From Candidatus Omnitrophota bacterium (GTDB taxonomy: Bacteria; Omnitrophota; Gorgyraeia; 1-14-0-20-64-10), in contig JAHFFF010000065.1 of NCBI GenBank assembly GCA_023248095.1, forward strand, positions 1 through 8,749: a DNA stretch of 8,749 nucleotides, in the 5' to 3' direction. A model generated the notes under the pieces. That model ran no database searches and had not been told where the DNA came from. It was given only the letters and a program-made list of their open reading frames with translations. The position numbers and the translations under genes were made by a program. This document shows, in pieces, positions 6,342 to 8,749 of this stretch. Each line of letters opens with the position of its first letter. Position 1 is the first letter of the stretch.

Positions 6342-7982
6342 TTATAGGGGATGGACCAGCTGGCCGAGCTGTTCGGTCAACCGGCCATGTTCGTGATAAT
6401 CCACCGGCACATCGATGACGCTCGGAACGGATTGACGGAAGGCCTCCGCTAAAATCCTCTTCAGATCCCTTGCCGCCTCCACCCGGTATCCTTTGGCCCC
6501 GAAGGATTGGGCCAGCTTCACAAAATCCGGGTTGTCGAAGGTCACGCCGAAGCTCCGCCCGAATCTCGCCTGCTGTTTCCAGTCGATGAGCCTGTAGCCG
6601 CCGTCGTTGAAGATGAGGAAGACCGGGTTGGTCTTGAACCGGACGGCCGTTTCCAATTCCTGAACGTTCATGAGGAATCCGCCGTCTCCGCAGACGGCCA
6701 CGACGGGCCGCTCGGGGTCCACCAGCTTCGCCGCAATGGCCCCGGGCAGCGCAATGCCCATGGCGGCAAAACCGTTGGAGATCAGCACCGTGTTGGGCTC
6801 GTACGGCAGGAACATCCTTGCGATCCACAGCTTGTGGGCGCCCACATCACTGATGATCAGGTCGTGCCGCCCGCACGCCTCCCGAAGATCATGCAGGATG
6901 CGCTGGGGCTTCATGGGCACGGCCTCATGCTGCGCAAAGCGGTTCAGATCCTCCAGGATGTACTGGCGGAGCTTCCGGGGAGCGGCCAGACGCTTCGCGC
7001 GGTGGATCATGGGCCGCAGCAACTCCAGAGTTTCCCGGATATCGGCGACGATTTCGACCGCCGGCTGGTAGGCGGCATCCACCTCGCTGGAGGTAAAGTC
7101 GATGTGGACAATCTGCTTGTCCTTGGCCGGGTTCCAGATCGACGGCGCATATTCCGCGAAATCGTAGCCCACCGCAACGACCAAATCCGCCTCATCGAAA
7201 CCGCAATTCACGTAATCGTGGGCCTGCAGGCCGATCGACAAGAGGGACAACTCGTAATCCCACGGAACGACCCCCTTCGCCATGAAGGTGTTCGCCACGG
7301 GGATGCCTGTCGCCTGGGAGAAACTCAAAAGTTCCGCCGATGCCTGCCCGCGGATGACCCCGTTCCCTGCCAGGATGATCGGCTGGGCAGCCGCATCGAT
7401 CAGCTCCGCCGCCTTTGTTAAGGAAGGACGGTCGGGCGAAGGCCGGCGCGCCCGTTCCGGCTCCAGCGGCTTGCCGTCCGCCTGTGCCTCGGCCACATCT
7501 TCCGGAAGCTCGATGTGGCAAGCGCCCGGCTTCTCCGCCTGCGCGATCTTGAAGGCCTTGCGGACCACCTCGGGAATCACGGAAGGCTGTTCAATCCGGG
7601 TGTTCCATTTCGTGATCGTACGGAACATCCCGACCACATCGATGGCCTGATGGAATTCCTTGTGGAGTTGCTGCAAGGCAACCTGAGCGGTGATGGCCAC
7701 CAGCGGAGCCCGGTCCAGGAACGCATCGGCCACCCCGGTCACCAAATTGGTAGCTCCCGGTCCCAAGGTGCTCAGGCAAACACCCGCCTTCCCGGTCAAC
7801 CGGCCGTAGAGGTCCGCCATAAAGGCCGCCGCCTGCTCATGGCGCACCGAGATGAAGCGAATGGGGGAATCGGCCAAGGCGTCCATAAGCTCCAGGTTCT
7901 CCTCACCCGGCAACCCGAAAACGAACTGCACCCCTTCTCGTTCCAGACACTCGATGAAAAGCCGGGCCGCCTTCTTGCTCAT
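6342..7982 (-). CDS. Acetolactate synthase, AlsS-like (thiamine diphosphate-dependent large subunit)
   Basis: A 546-residue thiamine diphosphate enzyme that probably condenses two pyruvates to 2-acetolactate and CO2. Domains in order: PYR domain with GVQFVFGLPGEENLELMDAL, the cofactor-activating Glu49 in VRHEQAAAFMADLYGR, and STLGPGATNLVTGVADA; a central domain with PIILAGNGVIRG and VVAVGYDF; and a PP domain with NGFAAMGIALPGAIAA and the metal/ThDP motif GDGGFL (Asp433) to Asn459 in FLIFNDGGY. The C-terminal SVIDVPVDYHEHGRL resembles catabolic AlsS more than FAD-binding biosynthetic IlvB. No small regulatory subunit and no acetolactate decarboxylase lie next to it in the window. The start is ATG 7982, with AAGGAGGA just upstream. 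An in-frame codon 19 residues earlier (8039) lacks family similarity. The gene is divergent from the zinc-finger gene; pckG follows after 73 bases. Exact substrate inferred, as relatives include other 2-oxoacid-handling enzymes. Confidence 0.88.
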   Translation of the reverse strand: MSKKAARLFIECLEREGVQFVFGLPGEENLELMDALADSPIRFISVRHEQAAAFMADLYGRLTGKAGVCLSTLGPGATNLVTGVADAFLDRAPLVAITAQVALQQLHKEFHQAIDVVGMFRTITKWNTRIEQPSVIPEVVRKAFKIAQAEKPGACHIELPEDVAEAQADGKPLEPERARRPSPDRPSLTKAAELIDAAAQPIILAGNGVIRGQASAELLSFSQATGIPVANTFMAKGVVPWDYELSLLSIGLQAHDYVNCGFDEADLVVAVGYDFAEYAPSIWNPAKDKQIVHIDFTSSEVDAAYQPAVEIVADIRETLELLRPMIHRAKRLAAPRKLRQYILEDLNRFAQHEAVPMKPQRILHDLREACGRHDLIISDVGAHKLWIARMFLPYEPNTVLISNGFAAMGIALPGAIAAKLVDPERPVVAVCGDGGFLMNVQELETAVRFKTNPVFLIFNDGGYRLIDWKQQARFGRSFGVTFDNPDFVKLAQSFGAKGYRVEAARDLKRILAEAFRQSVPSVIDVPVDYHEHGRLTEQLGQLVHPL

Positions 7983-7985
7983 CGC

Positions 7986-7993
7986 TCCTCCTT
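7986..7993 (-). promoter_or_regulatory. Ribosome binding site fixing the start of the acetolactate synthase
   Basis: The minus-strand string AAGGAGGA lies directly before ATG 7982-7980 (three-base gap). It favours the 546-residue form over a version extended by 19 residues. It overlaps by two bases the proposed -35 of the divergent plus-strand promoter. Confidence 0.75.
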
Positions 7994-8019
7994 GACCTTT
8001 TCGAAAATCATGGTACCAT
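7992..8019 (+). promoter_or_regulatory. Possible sigma-70-type promoter for the zinc-finger membrane protein
   Basis: TTGACC (7992-7997) is followed after 16 bases by TACCAT (8014-8019). Matches to consensus are 5/6 and 4/6 by eye. Transcription would begin near 8026, leaving a leader of about 55 bases before ATG 8081. No experimental support. Confidence 0.35.
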
Positions 8020-8039
8020 TGTGTTTCCCCGATAGGCAA
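8010..8039 (-). promoter_or_regulatory. Possible divergent promoter for the acetolactate synthase operon, sharing a palindrome
   Basis: On the minus strand TTGCCT (8039-8034) precedes TACCAT (8015-8010) by 18 bases. The perfect palindrome ATGGTACCAT (8010-8019) offers the same -10-like hexamer on both strands, so the two divergent promoters could overlap or share a bound regulator. Both hexamers are weak (4/6), so this is a suggestion only. Confidence 0.3.
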
Positions 8040-8080
8040 CCCGCACTACTCTGTCTTAAACAACAAGGAGCCGAGAATCT

Positions 8081-8710
8081 ATGCGAGAAACTGCATCCTC
8101 TTTCCTGTGCGAAGAAGTCCGCAGACACCTGGTGGCCTATGGGCGGGGCAAGCTTTCCCTGCCGAGCACGCAACAAGTTTACGCTCATTTGTCCCGGTGC
8201 AGTTCCTGCCAGACGGCTCACGGGCAATCCCTGCAAGCGGGCGCATCAGGCGTGGGGTCCCGCACGCTGCGGGCCGGAGCCTTGGCGACGTTAGGCACGG
8301 CGCTTGTTTTCCTTTATGGCATGTACCTCCCCAGTCTGCAAACCTCCGCATCCTCCTCTGCCCCTGTTCATGTCGCGTATTCCGCTCATGCACCGATCAG
8401 CGGCTTTGTAGGAAAACCGGGAGGAGGATACTATCTTCGGCTGCACGCCGCAGACCCCACGGCAGCCGAAGGAACGATCACGCGAATCCTGGCGGAATGC
8501 CCGGTACTGAAAGCGAAGGGACCTTATGCCGGCCGCTACTGCATCCGGGCGACCCCAAAACAGCTGACGGTCCTGATGAACCGGCTGACGGAACTGGGAG
8601 AATCAGAAACGATTCAGGTCGATACCCGGCCCTGGTGGTTCGAGGATTTCTCCGAAGACCCGAACGCCTGTTCGGTCATGCTGGATCTGCTTCCGCCGCG
8701 GCAGAGGTAA
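8081..8710 (+). CDS. Membrane-anchored ZAS-like zinc-finger protein with unknown periplasmic domain
   Basis: A 209-residue protein I cannot assign to a named gene. The N-terminal, presumably cytoplasmic part has Cys10 and then HLSRCSSC (His36, Cys40, Cys43), the C...HxxxCxxC pattern of zinc-containing anti-sigma (ZAS/zf-HC2) domains. One hydrophobic helix lies at about 66-84 (GALATLGTALVFLYGMYL). A C-terminal domain of about 120 residues follows, with GGGYYLRLHAADP, a stretch with alternating pattern YCIRATPKQLTVLMNRLTEL (153-172), and three cysteines (140, 154, 197). The YxIRxTPxxLxxLxxxLxxLG pattern recalls domains such as DUF4349, but I cannot claim membership. The ATG at 8081 is preceded by AAGGAG with a ten-base spacer. 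No sigma factor gene lies beside it, though anti-sigma genes usually follow their sigma gene. It ends nine bases before the convergent permease gene. Confidence 0.8.
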   Translation: MRETASSFLCEEVRRHLVAYGRGKLSLPSTQQVYAHLSRCSSCQTAHGQSLQAGASGVGSRTLRAGALATLGTALVFLYGMYLPSLQTSASSSAPVHVAYSAHAPISGFVGKPGGGYYLRLHAADPTAAEGTITRILAECPVLKAKGPYAGRYCIRATPKQLTVLMNRLTELGESETIQVDTRPWWFEDFSEDPNACSVMLDLLPPRQR

Positions 8711-8719
8711 CGGGCGGAT

Positions 8720-8749
8720 CTATTCGTAACGAAGGGCCTCGATCGGATT
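8720..8749 (-). CDS. C-terminal end of a MacB/FtsX-family ABC transporter permease (partial)
   Basis: The last 30 bases, read on the minus strand, encode NPIEALRYE followed by TAG. The ending (D/N)PIEALRYE is the characteristic C-terminus of MacB-type permeases, which work with an ATPase and a periplasmic adaptor in mechanotransmission or tripartite efflux systems. Only nine residues are present and the rest lies beyond the right edge. The gene converges on the zinc-finger gene with a gap of nine bases. Confidence 0.7.
   Translation of the reverse strand, partial: NPIEALRYE

Noticed and set aside
6241..6828. A longer minus-strand frame running through the end of the acetolactate synthase into pckG
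   Set aside because: Most of it is a shadow of the synthase frame; only the short stretch in the gap is retained, as a low-interest finding.
7983..8039. N-terminal extension of the acetolactate synthase by 19 residues (MPIGETQWYHDF...)
   Set aside because: Family similarity begins at MSKKAARLF, and a strong AAGGAGGA lies right before that ATG.
6507..8294. Plus-strand open frames opposite the acetolactate synthase
   Set aside because: No family similarity; the real minus-strand gene shows complete ThDP motifs.
1..8749. CRISPR arrays, insertion sequences, tRNA or rRNA genes, long repeats
   Set aside because: Reading both strands by eye showed no spaced direct repeats, transposase motifs, terminal inverted repeats or tRNA-like cloverleafs.

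Overview
The window is a gene-dense, G+C-rich stretch (about 60% by eye) of a bacterial chromosome. A MacB/FtsX-type permease end, an exported MsrB and a membrane-anchored zinc-finger protein suggest a Gram-negative organism. The mix of a GlgE/TreS alpha-glucan pathway, GTP-type PEP carboxykinase and an AlsS-like synthase would fit phyla such as Nitrospirota, NC10 or Acidobacteriota. That placement is a guess. I see no mobile element, CRISPR array, tRNA or rRNA, and no gene-free stretch longer than about 100 bases.

Layout: eight genes lie head to tail on the minus strand, so transcription runs from right to left. In order they are an AlsS-like acetolactate synthase (7982-6342), GTP-dependent PEP carboxykinase pckG (6268-4490), an exported methionine sulfoxide reductase msrB (4468-3983), and a small cysteine-rich DUF378 membrane protein (3986-3747) overlapping msrB by ATGA. 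A strong hairpin with a T-rich tail (3722-3686) follows. After it come pgeF/YfiH (3682-2972), a redoxin (2958-2374), glgE (about 2377-665) and treS (665 to beyond the left edge). The last three are packed with overlaps, which suggests translational coupling.

At the right end one gene runs on the plus strand (8081-8710). It encodes a one-pass membrane protein with a ZAS-like zinc finger at the N-terminus and a periplasmic domain I do not recognise. It is divergent from the acetolactate synthase gene, and the 98-base gap holds a 10-bp palindrome that could supply back-to-back -10 elements. The last 30 bases of the window are the C-terminal end of a MacB-family ABC permease on the minus strand.

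Functional reading: the left part serves alpha-glucan/trehalose metabolism (TreS makes maltose from trehalose; GlgE polymerises maltose-1-phosphate). The centre serves thiol and oxidative repair plus cell-wall quality control (MsrB, DUF378, PgeF, redoxin). The right part sits at the pyruvate/PEP node (acetolactate synthase, PEP carboxykinase). The most unusual points are a GlgE that lacks the helical S-domain insert, an orphan ZAS-type membrane protein, a five-cysteine DUF378 protein coupled to msrB, and a terminator-like hairpin ending only four bases before the pgeF start codon.
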